A DNA stretch of 64,000 bases from Skeletonema tropicum (lineage: Eukaryota > Bacillariophyta > Thalassiosirophyceae > Thalassiosirales > Thalassiosiraceae). Where the stretch lies: NCBI GenBank assembly GCA_037178625.1, contig CM074138.1:1116001-1180000 (forward strand). The letters run 5' to 3'. Below the pieces are notes generated by a model that saw only the letters and a list, made by a program, of their open reading frames with translations, ran no database searches and was not told the DNA's origin. The position numbers were made by a program, and so were the translations under genes. Below are positions 52,463 to 62,144 of this stretch, piece after piece. Position 1 is the stretch's first letter. Each line of letters begins with the position of its first letter.

Positions 52463-52572
52463 ATCCAGAAAAAAATCTACACAACACCGTAAGGCTCAAA
52501 AATTGGCACCTAGTAATTTTGTACTTGTAGCTAGAGTACAAAAATATTTTTGACTCACCGTAAGGATCGGCC

Positions 52573-53125
52573 TTAGTAACGTTTAGTAATGCTTGTAGTA
52601 AAAGTAGGTGTAACTTGTCCACTTTCGTTCGTTGTTGTGTCTCTCTTTAGCTAGCTCCCTAATGGGTTTTTCAATAGGAGTAAGTTGAAAGTAGGGAATA
52701 TTTCCTCAAGAAGACTTCCTGGCCTGTTTGGGTTCAAAGTTTTGAAGTAAGAGGTGCTCTCTCTAGCATTTTTTTAATTTCACTTAAAAGTAGAAGGTGT
52801 GTCTACAGAAGTTGCCCGCCTTAGGATATGCCCGTCCACAGTATTTGCCCGCTCAAAAATCCGGACACGAGAATCCCGGATACTAATAAATGCCGTTTCA
52901 GTAATTGCCCGTCCACGATATTTGCCCGCCCCCATGAGCTAACAATCCCGCGGGCAATTTCTCTGGACACATGTACTTATCTACTCATGTTTCGGGTTAT
53001 GGTCTGCTTGCTACGCGGCAAATTCGCCCATCCAAAACGACAACGATAATACGATACATATGTGCTTGTTGCTTGTAAGTAGATGCTGGATGATAGGAGG
53101 GTAACAACCGAAATTGCTGACAAAG
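52573..53125. other. Intergenic region with TTGCCCG motif repeats
   Basis: In these 553 bp a short motif, TTGCCCGCC/TTGCCCGTCCAC, recurs at about 52813, 52844, 52907 and 52920, with partial copies (ATGCCCGTCCAC). It lies upstream of the UBA/U-box gene and may be promoter sequence or a minor repeat. Confidence 0.4.
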
Positions 53126-55210
53126 ATGGAGGAAGATTTTATTGCAGTGACGGGCGAAACCAACTCAATCGTCGCTCGGCAATACCTAGAAATAAGCGGC
53201 AATAATTTGGAGTTGGCTGTGAGTTTATTTCTAGATCACAACGCTGGTCCTGTCGATGAGTCTTCATCGGTCCCTATCGGAGAAGGAGAAGTCACTGCAA
53301 AAGACACAGCAAACATCCCCGGTGGCCAAACTCAAACGGAGTTGGGTGAAGCTGTCGTAGAAAATGACGTATTAGATGATCTATCAACTGAACCTAACTA
53401 TGATTATCTTGCGGAAGAAAATATGTCTCTGGTGGAACAAAAAAATAAAGATGACCAAGCAGACGGAGACAGTGGCAGCATGCCCTCAACACCAGACTAT
53501 GATAATCTAGGCGCAGATTGTGAGGAAGCGGAACAAACAATATCCATGTCCGCTGATTTTGATAACATTGGATCACAAGAATATTGTTGTGAATTTGATA
53601 AAGAAGATTTTGGAGACGAATATATTCTTGGTACTTTGATGATCAGAGTGCTCCAAGCTAGAAATTTGAGACCAAACCCCAACAACCAAGGAGGAATTGG
53701 CACTCTTTTATCCAATCATCGGCGTGCACGTCATCAAAGATCGACAATGAGTCCAGCTTCAGGCGGGAGTAGCACACTGATGTCATTATCTCTTCATCCT
53801 TACGCCAAATTGAACTTTCGTGGTAACACACAGATCACTTCAACTGCATTTGAACATGCTCATGGAGATTATCACTGGTCACGGGGGGAACAATCCTATT
53901 TCGATGTCACTTGCTCGTCATTCCCACTTCGGATGGGAAAGATGCACCAGTCAAGGTCTTATCAGTCATTCAAATCGAAGAGTTCTTCACGGCAATCATC
54001 TCCAAAAAAGGAAACTGCTCCCAAGAAAGTTCCATCTTGGAGCAGAATGAATAAACAATCTCACCAGAATCGACCAGCCCCACCAATGCTAGAGTTGTCG
54101 TTGTTTTCGAAGTCCGGTTCGACTAACAAGCATAAGAAGCAATTCAATACAGACACTCATGATGACGATTATTACGTTGGGAAGTGCAATATCAACATAC
54201 TGCGTATACTCACTGGCAAAACACCCTATTTTGATGAGTGGTGCACTTTGCACAATGACAATATTTCGACAGGCAACCAAAACAACAATGAAGCGGGACG
54301 TGTGCGCATCGTAATTGAATACGAACCGACTGATGCTCCACCTCGACCTGGTGATTTGTGTGTATTTGCCAATATCTATCCCATTGAAGAAGAGTTGTAT
54401 CCAGTACCCCTGTACACCATGAAGAATTTGCCGAGGCCCATGCGATCTTCTACGTCAAATTCATCGTTTACAACTCTGTCTTCAGCTTCGCTGTCTTCGG
54501 ATCATTCTCGATCAACAACAGTAGCTTTGTGTCCCAAATCTTTCCTTGTAGATGAAGTTGTGGGCGACTATGTAGTATTGACGTACAAAACTCCTGAGGG
54601 GTGGAATTGCACATTTGAAGTTCATCGATACCTCCTGCTTTGCATAGAGCGATATCAAGCTGTAGTCGAGAAATGCAAAGATCAGGTTCTTGATCTGTGT
54701 GACAATTTAATTCAGTCTCCCATGATTGGAATTATTGGTGAGAAAATTGAATCCCTTCCTGACGAAGGATTGGTATTTGTTGGATCTGATGCAGTAGGGA
54801 GCAGTATGCATATGCTTGGTCGCTGGCTCGCAAACGGCGTTGATGTTGCAGTGGAAGATGTGGTTGATGGGTTTAACTTGGACGGAAGATACTCACACCC
54901 AGAAGAAGAGGACGAGGTCACTTCCGTCCAAGTTGATGGCGAAGACGATGTTATTGCTCTGCCGCAGCAACATACCTCGCATGAGAAGAAGACAGCACTG
55001 CCGGGAATGCCAAGTTGTCCAATCACAGGTGTGCCAATGGTGGATCCAGTAGTGGCAGCGGATGGCCACACTTATGAGCGTCATGCAATTATGCGATGGA
55101 TGCAGACAAGCAACAAAAGTCCTTTGACAGGTGAAGTCCTCGCACATTCACAGTTGGTTTCCAATTACATGTTGATTGGATTGTCTAGCCTTGGTAAAAG
55201 CAGTGAATAA
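53126..55210 (+). CDS. UBA-like and U-box protein with a C2-like centre (putative E3 ligase)
   Basis: The ATG at 53126 is the first in frame; 694 residues follow in one exon. Residues 1-40 (EEDFIAVTGETNSIVARQYL, then GNNLELAVSLFLDH) form a UBA-like domain of the UBX/p47 type. The middle, at about 175-420, looks C2-like: ILGTLMIRVLQARNLRP, HPYAKLNFRGNTQITSTAF, and YVGKCNINILRILTGK with DEWCTLHND, interrupted by Ser/Lys-rich linkers. Residues 626-690 form a U-box (CPITGVPMVDPVVAADGHTY, then RWMQTSNKSPLTGEVL). U-box proteins are E3 ubiquitin ligases using E2 partners; the UBA part probably binds ubiquitin. A membrane-linked ligase is inferred from the C2-like centre. Confidence 0.8.
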   Translation: MEEDFIAVTGETNSIVARQYLEISGNNLELAVSLFLDHNAGPVDESSSVPIGEGEVTAKDTANIPGGQTQTELGEAVVENDVLDDLSTEPNYDYLAEENMSLVEQKNKDDQADGDSGSMPSTPDYDNLGADCEEAEQTISMSADFDNIGSQEYCCEFDKEDFGDEYILGTLMIRVLQARNLRPNPNNQGGIGTLLSNHRRARHQRSTMSPASGGSSTLMSLSLHPYAKLNFRGNTQITSTAFEHAHGDYHWSRGEQSYFDVTCSSFPLRMGKMHQSRSYQSFKSKSSSRQSSPKKETAPKKVPSWSRMNKQSHQNRPAPPMLELSLFSKSGSTNKHKKQFNTDTHDDDYYVGKCNINILRILTGKTPYFDEWCTLHNDNISTGNQNNNEAGRVRIVIEYEPTDAPPRPGDLCVFANIYPIEEELYPVPLYTMKNLPRPMRSSTSNSSFTTLSSASLSSDHSRSTTVALCPKSFLVDEVVGDYVVLTYKTPEGWNCTFEVHRYLLLCIERYQAVVEKCKDQVLDLCDNLIQSPMIGIIGEKIESLPDEGLVFVGSDAVGSSMHMLGRWLANGVDVAVEDVVDGFNLDGRYSHPEEEDEVTSVQVDGEDDVIALPQQHTSHEKKTALPGMPSCPITGVPMVDPVVAADGHTYERHAIMRWMQTSNKSPLTGEVLAHSQLVSNYMLIGLSSLGKSSE

Positions 55211-55263
55211 TCTCTGTTTATAAAACTTGGTAACTTATCTTTCACAAAAATAAAACATGTATA

Positions 55264-57785
55264 TTAATTGACTTTTGACTTCGAAGGAGTTAAGCATAGA
55301 GGGAAGTGCTCTTCTGTTTCTGCTTCGAGGCACATTCTGAGGTTGTAGACTAGTGATCCCTTCACCATGAAGGAGGATTCACGTTTCCTTGGTTGTAACT
55401 TCTTCCTAAGCTTTTGAATGTACAGCTCAGGTTTCTCAACATCAAGGTTCAAAATGGGCCCCCCAACGATTTCGAGAAGCTCATTAATGTCTCGAAGTAA
55501 CACAAAATGTTCATTTTCAGAGCATTCGTGTATATTCAATTCGTAGAAGATTCGTCCCATGCTTTCAATCGGATGCCAACCTTCCAAAGAATTGACATGA
55601 TCATCGACGCCTTCACGCGAAAGGAGCTCCCACACAAATCGACATGCACGTATACCCAACAGGAATGAGCGAGCCTCTTTGATATCGTTGATGAGCTCTT
55701 CGTACATTTTTTCAGGCATGGTTCGAATTTGTTTGCGTGTCATGGATACCACATCCTCGGATGTCTTGCTGGCGAAGAATGACAGTGGGGACGCTCCTTC
55801 AGCAAACAATTGTTCATTGACAGATATTAATTCATATATCTTTTCCAGAGCAAAGTTGAAAATTGACGAGATAGACCAGTCTTCTACGGCACGTCCCCAT
55901 CGTTCTTCGCAGTCGACAACGCTAAAATCCAAAACGTTGTCAGGAATTGTGTTGAGCAGCTTCCTTAGATTGAAGCGGATGGATCTACCAATGAAGTCTC
56001 CAAGTCGATATCTTACCCCTGTATCAAAATCTACTACAACTGGCATGGAACTCAAGTGACGCTTGATATCTTTAAATTCGACAATGTAGTGCTGAATGGC
56101 CTTGGCAAGTCTCGAGCTGGGAAAGTAGCCAACAATAGTTTTGGAGCAAGCTTCGCTTACGTCATCGCAGTTGCTCATTTCATGCAAACATTGAATCGCC
56201 ACATCTAAATAATAAGCTGAACGTGGAAATCGAGCTTTGCGCAAGACATCCTCCAAAGCTGCAATACTCGAATTCAGATCAACATGTGACCCATCAATGT
56301 CATCTCTAGCTGGCATGGTTGCAGAGTAGTCAAAGCCACTGAAGCAAACCTTTCTATTGATAAAGTAGACCTCATTTGATTGCGTTCTACTCTTTAGCGA
56401 AACCATTTCAGCGTTGATTAGTGACTGAAGAAATGGAAGTAGAGGATCAAACTCTGTTTGGTCTTCATAGACGATGCTCATCACTGCAAATATCCTGGCC
56501 GATACACAAGGCTAGATAAGTACAAGAAAAGAGGAGGCGGTATCATTAGTAGGCATATACAAAATGATTGGGGACGAATGTCAACAAGATCACTCACATA
56601 ATTGTACACACTGAATTCGGAGAATTTACTTCTCATCTCCTCCTCAACAGCAACGCTCGACAAATTTCGCAAGTTCTCCCTGACAACTAATGATCCCCTA
56701 ATTTCATCTGGATCGTCAGCGGATGAGCTTGAGATTTCATTTGAAAAATTATTCGGTAGTTGCACTTCATTGCTTCCATTCTTAGGCGTGATCATATCCG
56801 TCCAAGTCTCATTCGCCTGGCCAGCGGAAATGTTTGCTGCAGGTGGCTTGAGATCAGCAACCTCGTCCGTGTCAATTTTCAACTCCATTGAAGTTGACTT
56901 CGGGTAAGTTTTGTTTTGATCCACCCCAACGTCACTGATATGTACAGAACCTGATCTTGTTAGACCGCGCTTTCTAGATAAATCAAATGTATCACGTCTC
57001 TTTTTGCGACTGCTGCTGCTGCTGAGTTTCACCAACCTGTCACAGTTCAATGAATTTTCCTTTTCAACAGGTTCTAGTGATTCCAAAACACTCTTGACCT
57101 TTGCTTTCTTACGGTGACGTGTTGTATTGCTCTCACTGCTCTCGCAATCAACAGAGTTTGCAATTATTGTAGCAGTTGTATTCCTGTCACTGCTCTCAGT
57201 TATTGCAGCATGTTCATCTTGGTCTCCAGATGATGCTGAACCCACCAAATCAATGACTACTTCCGCCAGTGTTTGCGCTAATGTCAAGTTTCCTTCATAT
57301 GTAACTTTCACCTGATATTCACCGGCATCTTGCTTGTCTTGACTATCGTTCATTCCGGCAGCGTTGTTGTCCTTCAAATTGTTCTCAAAAGATGGTGGTA
57401 TTTCTCTTCCCTCTGCACAAAGACTCTGTCTCTGGATACGAAGGCTACGTCTCCTCGGAGCATTATTAGATGCATCTATACATTTACTGCGCCTTTTTTT
57501 GGACTTTGTCACCACTGGCTCTGCCGGTGAAGTCGTCTTTTGCTCCGCTACAAAAATGGGATCTTGTGGCATCCTCTCATGATGTACACTGTCATTAGAC
57601 ATTGAGCCTCCCGCAAGCGCATCAAACTTTCGTGAAAGTAGTACAGCTGTTCCTGCGTCACTATTGATTGGAGAGGCTTCTTCTCTCACTCTATACCCTT
57701 TGCTTGGGTGGCGAGGCGTTTTAGGCGAGGCTGCGAAGACATTGTGTCGTTGGGGGTGATTTGAACTTGAACACGAGGCCATCAT
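55264..57785 (-). CDS. Nuclear protein of unknown function, two exons
   Basis: Exon 1 is 57785-56598 and exon 2 is 56511-55264; the 86-bp intron starts GTGAGT, ends TAG and is in phase 0. The joined protein has 811 residues. The first half is disordered and Ser-rich with several basic nuclear-signal-like clusters (KSKKRRSK, RHRKKAK, SRKKRRD). The second half (about 396-811) is helical and looks folded, with segments such as FPRSAYYLDVAIQCLHEM, RYRLGDFIGRSIRFNLRKLL and IKEARSFLLGIRACRFVWEL. No domain is recognised. A chromosome or kinetochore role would fit the composition, but that is a guess. It converges on the U-box gene; stops are only 53 bp apart. Confidence 0.75.
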
Positions 57786-58571
57786 ATAGCAGCCAAAGTA
57801 TTATGTTTGCTGGGCCTCTTAGTATTTAGGCATACAGAGAAGACAAACACCGATGATGGGAGTGATAGCAATAGAGAAGACTGTCCACCCAATCGACAAT
57901 CGATAAGTAGCCTCTTGATCACAACTCACAACAGTTGCTTGGGTGATGTGGTTGATGATTGAATGTGAAAAATGAAGAGGAGGGCATCTTCTCTTCTCGC
58001 AGGAGCATTGCGCAACGACTTTTTTCAGTTTTTTGAGAAAACCCCCCAAAAACGCGAAAAGCTGCTTTCGCCAAGCGTTTGATTGGGTGCTTGGCTTGGA
58101 AATGCCATAGGTACTTCTAGCTAAAAGGACTTGATACACGCAATAAGGGTCCAAGTATTGCAAGTCACACACGTTTTACTTACTGATGAGGCAAAGAATC
58201 TGCTAATCATAAGCGAAGTCATACCACTGAGCCAGACTAAATGTCCGCAAGCATTCAAAGCGTGCTAACTACCAGCCAGAAGCATTAGTAGTGCCTGCTC
58301 TTTGATGTACTACGGCTAATCAGAAGCAAAGTCATACCACTGAGCCACTAGACGTCTTGTGGCTCAGCGGTATGACTTCGCATATGATTAGCAGAATCGT
58401 ATCATCTAATACATATATGATATGAGCAAGTCTTATTTTCGAGCGCATACTCATGATTAGTAGCCTTATCGGATAAACCGACTCGACCAAAAGGTCTATC
58501 CTTAAGAGCACTAGATATCGTGTGCATTAATCAAAAAGATTGTCTGTAGGCGTAGCTTTTCATAGAGACGT
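57786..58571. other. Intergenic region with a foldback repeat
   Basis: In these 786 bp the main structure is the foldback at 58196-58397. The 117-codon minus frame at 57819-58172 has no recognisable domain and lies in the probable promoter of the preceding gene; I do not call it. Confidence 0.45.
58196..58397. repeat. Foldback element with three related arms
   Basis: AATCTGCTAATCATAAGCGA, then AGTCATACCACTGAGCCA (58197-58234) is inverted at 58357-58396. A third, direct copy of GTCATACCACTGAGCCA lies at 58330-58346, so it pairs with the right arm as a local hairpin with a short loop (CTAGACGTCTTG). The arm TGGCTCAGCGGTATGAC resembles a tRNA A box, but no B box (GGTTCGA) follows. Confidence 0.7.
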
Positions 58572-59888
58572 TCACTCGAATATTTCACGAAGAGAATTCA
58601 AGGCATTTACATACTCAAAATCTAGTCCCATGCTTTCATCTCCACCAGATTGGTCTGCCTGCGACACATATGCTTCATACGGTTTCAACTCAACCATTCT
58701 TCCATCTTCGGATATAGGACACAAATCATCTGGAACCACCAACAGTACATCTCTTATGGATCGTTCAATGATATCAATAATGAAACGACATTCAAATGGT
58801 TCCAACATGCCCACAGTTGTGTATAACTCCGCAAGGGCCTCTTGCGCATCAGCCTTCGCTCCACAATGTCTCCAAGCGCAACTTCCCCAGTCGAATCCTA
58901 TCAATTCTGGTAACTGATCCACGTTGTTTCTATCGGTTGGTGTCAGTTGTTGTTGATTGGTATTCTCAGCGATACTTTTGTAATACTGCGGTGCCGACTT
59001 CAGAACTTCCAAAGACTCGAAAGATTGTCTTAATGCGTTTTCATTGCCAGACTTCGTTGATGATGATGGTTGAAGCATATCTTTTATTTCTTCCCACATG
59101 TAGTCATCTGCCATTGTCTTCAAGTTATCAATTTCGTCCAGAGATTTGTACAATTGCAACACGGCATCTCGTAATTCTTCCTTTGAATAGGATCTCACCT
59201 CCTTTGCACTTGTTGCGAATGATATCCGAGATGCAGTATCTGTACCCATTAACCCCAGATTAGTATCTGAATCCATATTCTGCCCAGTCCATTTTGGGAT
59301 TGTTTCCCTTCGATGCTCCAGCATAATTTCATTGTAACCCCGGACGCCTTGAAGAGTTGTGGCACTTGTGCCATACCAATCATCAAATGTTTCAGCCAAA
59401 CGATCCGACTTGCCCGATCCCATACCCTTTGTTGCCGCCCCGATAAAATTGAATTTGCTATTGCTAGTCATCGGGGCATCTATTCTACTACTACTACTTG
59501 TGAGGTCAGTGGGAAGACGGAGTGTGGAAGGACTCGGGCGTACATGAGTGACGTCATAATCTTCATAGGTTGATATTATAACTGCTCCAACAAGACATAT
59601 TGTTCCAAATATTGATATAGGGAGTACATCTTTCCAAATCAGCAGATTGTTATCATTGTTTTGGTTGAACGAGTTCTTATTCGTGCCAGTTTCTTCGGAT
59701 GACGGAACATCAATATCCAAAGAGGAAAATTTGAAACATTTGTTGTGTAATGGTTGTATATTACTTCTCGTGAATGAAACGAAAGCTGGTGCAGCATTTA
59801 GATCAGGACTTCTTGCATCACAGATGGAGCAGCAGGCGCAAACAAGGCCTACAAACCAGCACCGCTTGATGGTGTTCGTCATGATCAT
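58572..59888 (-). CDS. Plastid-targeted membrane protein of unknown function
   Basis: The 438-residue protein starts with a hydrophobic signal peptide (about residues 8-25) and a transit-like Asn/Ser-rich stretch. A single transmembrane segment follows at about 87-107 (VLPISIFGTICLVGAVII). The C-terminal part is folded-looking: YSKEELRDAVLQLYKSLDEI, then LIGFDWGSCAWRHCGAKADA and QEALAELYTTVGMLEPFECR. The FDWGSCAWRHCGA block looks conserved and may hold a metal or cofactor site (two Cys, one His), but I do not recognise the family. Thylakoid or envelope location is inference from the leader. Close to the start codon another in-frame ATG lies two codons downstream. Confidence 0.7.
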   Translation of the reverse strand: MIMTNTIKRCWFVGLVCACCSICDARSPDLNAAPAFVSFTRSNIQPLHNKCFKFSSLDIDVPSSEETGTNKNSFNQNNDNNLLIWKDVLPISIFGTICLVGAVIISTYEDYDVTHVRPSPSTLRLPTDLTSSSSRIDAPMTSNSKFNFIGAATKGMGSGKSDRLAETFDDWYGTSATTLQGVRGYNEIMLEHRRETIPKWTGQNMDSDTNLGLMGTDTASRISFATSAKEVRSYSKEELRDAVLQLYKSLDEIDNLKTMADDYMWEEIKDMLQPSSSTKSGNENALRQSFESLEVLKSAPQYYKSIAENTNQQQLTPTDRNNVDQLPELIGFDWGSCAWRHCGAKADAQEALAELYTTVGMLEPFECRFIIDIIERSIRDVLLVVPDDLCPISEDGRMVELKPYEAYVSQADQSGGDESMGLDFEYVNALNSLREIFE

Positions 59889-60161
59889 GATGTGATATCT
59901 TCATATTGTATTGCACAGATTATGCAGAAGCTTTCACTGACGTGAGACTCGTGACTCGTGAGACGGGAGTCAAATCCTCTACGAAAGGGCGAAGATGAGA
60001 GAAGGGAGAAGCATTCCACAGCCACGAAAACTGTCGCAAAATAGAAGCAAGCATAAGAAGCGCGTTCTTTTAGCAAGGTCCTTCATACTTCTTGTGATGA
60101 TTGTGCTATTGTAGAGTACGATAGTTGTTAGTGCTGGTGCAATAAAATATATAGCTTAAAC

Positions 60162-60791
60162 ATGTCTGGCAGCAACTTCAGTAATGACAAACCATACCGG
60201 CGTCGTCGGCACCTGGACGCCGACGAAACCCCCGCCGACCGAACCCAAACATATCGAAGAAAACAGGCGGCAATCTCACTCAACTCATTCTCCTCCAAAA
60301 AGGGACACGATCGTGCTCTCCAAGAATACAAAAAGAGAAAGGAGACTAAATTTCAAAAGAATGCGACATTGCTACGAGAGTATCAACGTGCCATGAAGCA
60401 GGAGGGGTTTGAGGTGGGAAAGGGGGCGAGTCGATGGCGTGATGAGGATGGGAGGAAGGGTAGCAAGAAACGAAAGAATATTACCGACGAGGATAATACT
60501 GATGGTGATGAGTATGCAGGTGAAACATACGAACAGCGGAAAGCTCGTACCAAGAGGCAAAAATCAGATCCACTCCTAAAAGCTCGTAAAATTGCGGAGC
60601 AGCGCAAGGCAGAGAAGGCAGAACTTATCGCACAGAAGGAAACAAAAATAAAGAATGAAGGGAAGAAGCAACACGATAGGAAAGCTAGAGCCAAAAAGTT
60701 GATGAAGAGGACAAGAAAAGGTCAGCCTGTGATGAAGAATGTGATTGGCGACTTGTTGGGGAGAATAAAGAGCGAGGTAGGGGAGAAATAA
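60162..60791 (+). CDS. Fyv7/TAP26-like rRNA-processing protein
   Basis: The 209-residue protein is rich in Lys, Arg and Glu throughout and coiled, with nuclear-signal clusters (KPYRRRRH, KKRKN). The C-terminus, RKGQPVMKNVIGDLLGRIKS, matches the RGQPxMGxxIxxLLxKI end of the Fyv7 family, nucleolar factors of small-subunit ribosome biogenesis. FQKNATLLREYQRAMKQEGF in the middle also fits, as the family has a Y-x-x-L-L-x-x-E-G-[FY]-like motif. The length (about 150-210) is right. Assignment is by motif only. Confidence 0.7.
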   Translation: MSGSNFSNDKPYRRRRHLDADETPADRTQTYRRKQAAISLNSFSSKKGHDRALQEYKKRKETKFQKNATLLREYQRAMKQEGFEVGKGASRWRDEDGRKGSKKRKNITDEDNTDGDEYAGETYEQRKARTKRQKSDPLLKARKIAEQRKAEKAELIAQKETKIKNEGKKQHDRKARAKKLMKRTRKGQPVMKNVIGDLLGRIKSEVGEK

Positions 60792-60853
60792 ATCGCATGA
60801 TGTGTCAGAGAGATTATTACTTATTAGTAGTATTTTTGACAATTAATAACCAG

Positions 60854-61819
60854 TTAAAGAGAACCAGAATTGACTTGCTCTCCAATCTCTATCAACACAT
60901 TATCTACAACCAATGTGAGACCGATCGGTATTTCTCCTTCTGCTTGTCCAATCCTCTTGCACTGTTTCAAACGTAAGGCACTAGCAGACAGTCTTAGCTT
61001 GTGCACTGGGAGTAGTTCATCTTGTGTTACTTCATTGCCAAAATTGGGAAATGAGACTGGTGCCCACAATGCCTTGATTGTTGGTGTCCAAAAGATTGGA
61101 ATGTTACCAAATCTCTTAGTCTCTTGCTGCAGCTCCTCTGCAGAAAGCACTCGTGTATTATCCCATCCGGAGAGTTTGAAGCATTTCTTGCTGACTCCAC
61201 TTCGACCTGCAACTTCACTGTCAGAGCCATCTTGAATTATGCAACCGTCTTCCTCAAAGTCAATATTTGCAACTTGCGCAGGAACACCCCAAACTTGTTG
61301 GCATACATCTTCTGCAACTTGCGTGGACACGTAGAGATCTGTTCCCCATTGACCTATTCCCAACAATCTCTTGTTTGTTTCTCCTACCGACACTTGACCA
61401 CTGCCTACCACTCCGCCCATATTGACGTATTCTCTGTATGGGCCCACAGGTGAGACATCATATTCCAATACAACGGAACCTCCAAGAGAGTAGCCAAAGA
61501 GTGAGAGCAGATTTGCAGATGGTGGTGATGTTGACGACGGAGTGATGCGCACCAAGGAAGGACGAAAGATGAATCTACCCTCAAACCGCCAGGGATATTC
61601 TTCATCTAGACCGTTACGCTCTCCAATTGTTCCTGAAGATGATGCTGACTGTACTTTGTCGAATGTGGGAAGTGTTGGCCACTGAAAGGCATTCAATTGA
61701 GTTGTGGAAGAAGTTGCAGAGGTAAAACGATTGGTGTTACCATGATGGAGAAAACCCTCCACTGTGACGAAACAGCATACGCAAAGGATAAAGATGGCAA
61801 CCATACTATTATTAATCAT
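60854..61819 (-). CDS. NXD1-like protein (acetoacetate-decarboxylase-like fold), plastid-targeted
   Basis: The 321-residue protein has a signal peptide (about 1-22, ending VEGFLHHG) and a transit-like stretch to about residue 70. The mature part contains YPWRFEGRFIFRPSLVRI (about 76-93), LLSLFGYSLGGSVVLEYDVS, then GPYREYVNMGGVVGSG and VCQQVWGVPAQVANIDF. This order (start strand, F-G-Y-x-L-G-G, D-x-S-P-x-G-x-Y-x-E, then W-G-x-P) matches plant NXD1, needed for neoxanthin accumulation, and the acetoacetate-decarboxylase-like superfamily. NXD1's biochemical action is unsettled. In a diatom a role in the fucoxanthin/diadinoxanthin pathway is a reasonable guess. Family confidence is moderate. Confidence 0.65.
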   Translation of the reverse strand: MINNSMVAIFILCVCCFVTVEGFLHHGNTNRFTSATSSTTQLNAFQWPTLPTFDKVQSASSSGTIGERNGLDEEYPWRFEGRFIFRPSLVRITPSSTSPPSANLLSLFGYSLGGSVVLEYDVSPVGPYREYVNMGGVVGSGQVSVGETNKRLLGIGQWGTDLYVSTQVAEDVCQQVWGVPAQVANIDFEEDGCIIQDGSDSEVAGRSGVSKKCFKLSGWDNTRVLSAEELQQETKRFGNIPIFWTPTIKALWAPVSFPNFGNEVTQDELLPVHKLRLSASALRLKQCKRIGQAEGEIPIGLTLVVDNVLIEIGEQVNSGSL

Positions 61820-62144
61820 GTTCCTTCTATCGAGCTGACCTTCTGTTATGTGGCGTACTTGATAAAATTTCTCCTAAGTATCACCTTCCATGAACTTTTG
61901 ACTAAAATGCTGACGCAATTTTTGTGAGAGAATTCCACACATGCAGTGGAATTAATACTAATAAATCCGCTTCATGACCCGATCCATTTTTGATGCGACA
62001 TAATGCGCTACATAAAACGGGACTTACGGTTCATGACATCTCTTGGTCGTTCATCGTCATCATGCGATGACTGCTAAGTAGTGGTAGCTCAGTTTACATC
62101 CGAAGATCTTCATCGGCTACATCATATGATCATAAATATCGCTC
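61820..62144. other. Short divergent intergenic region
   Basis: These 325 bp separate two start codons. A small hairpin, ATTCCAC-ACATGCA-GTGGAAT, lies at about 61931-61951. I see no repeat or RNA gene. Confidence 0.4.

Larger units (their letters stand above)
47660..52572. mobile_element. PIF/Harbinger-type DNA transposon, decayed, carrying a nested LTR-type element
   Basis: The left end is GGCCGATCCTTACGG at 47660 and the right end is its inverted copy ending at 52572. Both are flanked by TTA (47657-47659 and 52573-52575), the PIF/Harbinger target duplication. Similarity extends a few bases into the element (GTC after a short mismatch). Once the nested insertion (48382-51677) and its 4-bp duplication are removed, about 1.6 kb remains. 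The minus strand has the N-terminal part of a Harbinger-like transposase (51815-52462), but no catalytic DDE region is recognisable, so this copy could not move itself. Confidence 0.85.

Noticed and set aside
57819..58172. 117-codon minus frame as a gene
   Set aside because: No ATG-proximal signal, no domain, Cys/Tyr-rich composition unlike neighbours, and position in the upstream region of the 55264-57785 gene.
58357..58397. tRNA gene
   Set aside because: Only the A-box-like arm is present; there is no anticodon stem, T arm or acceptor pairing.
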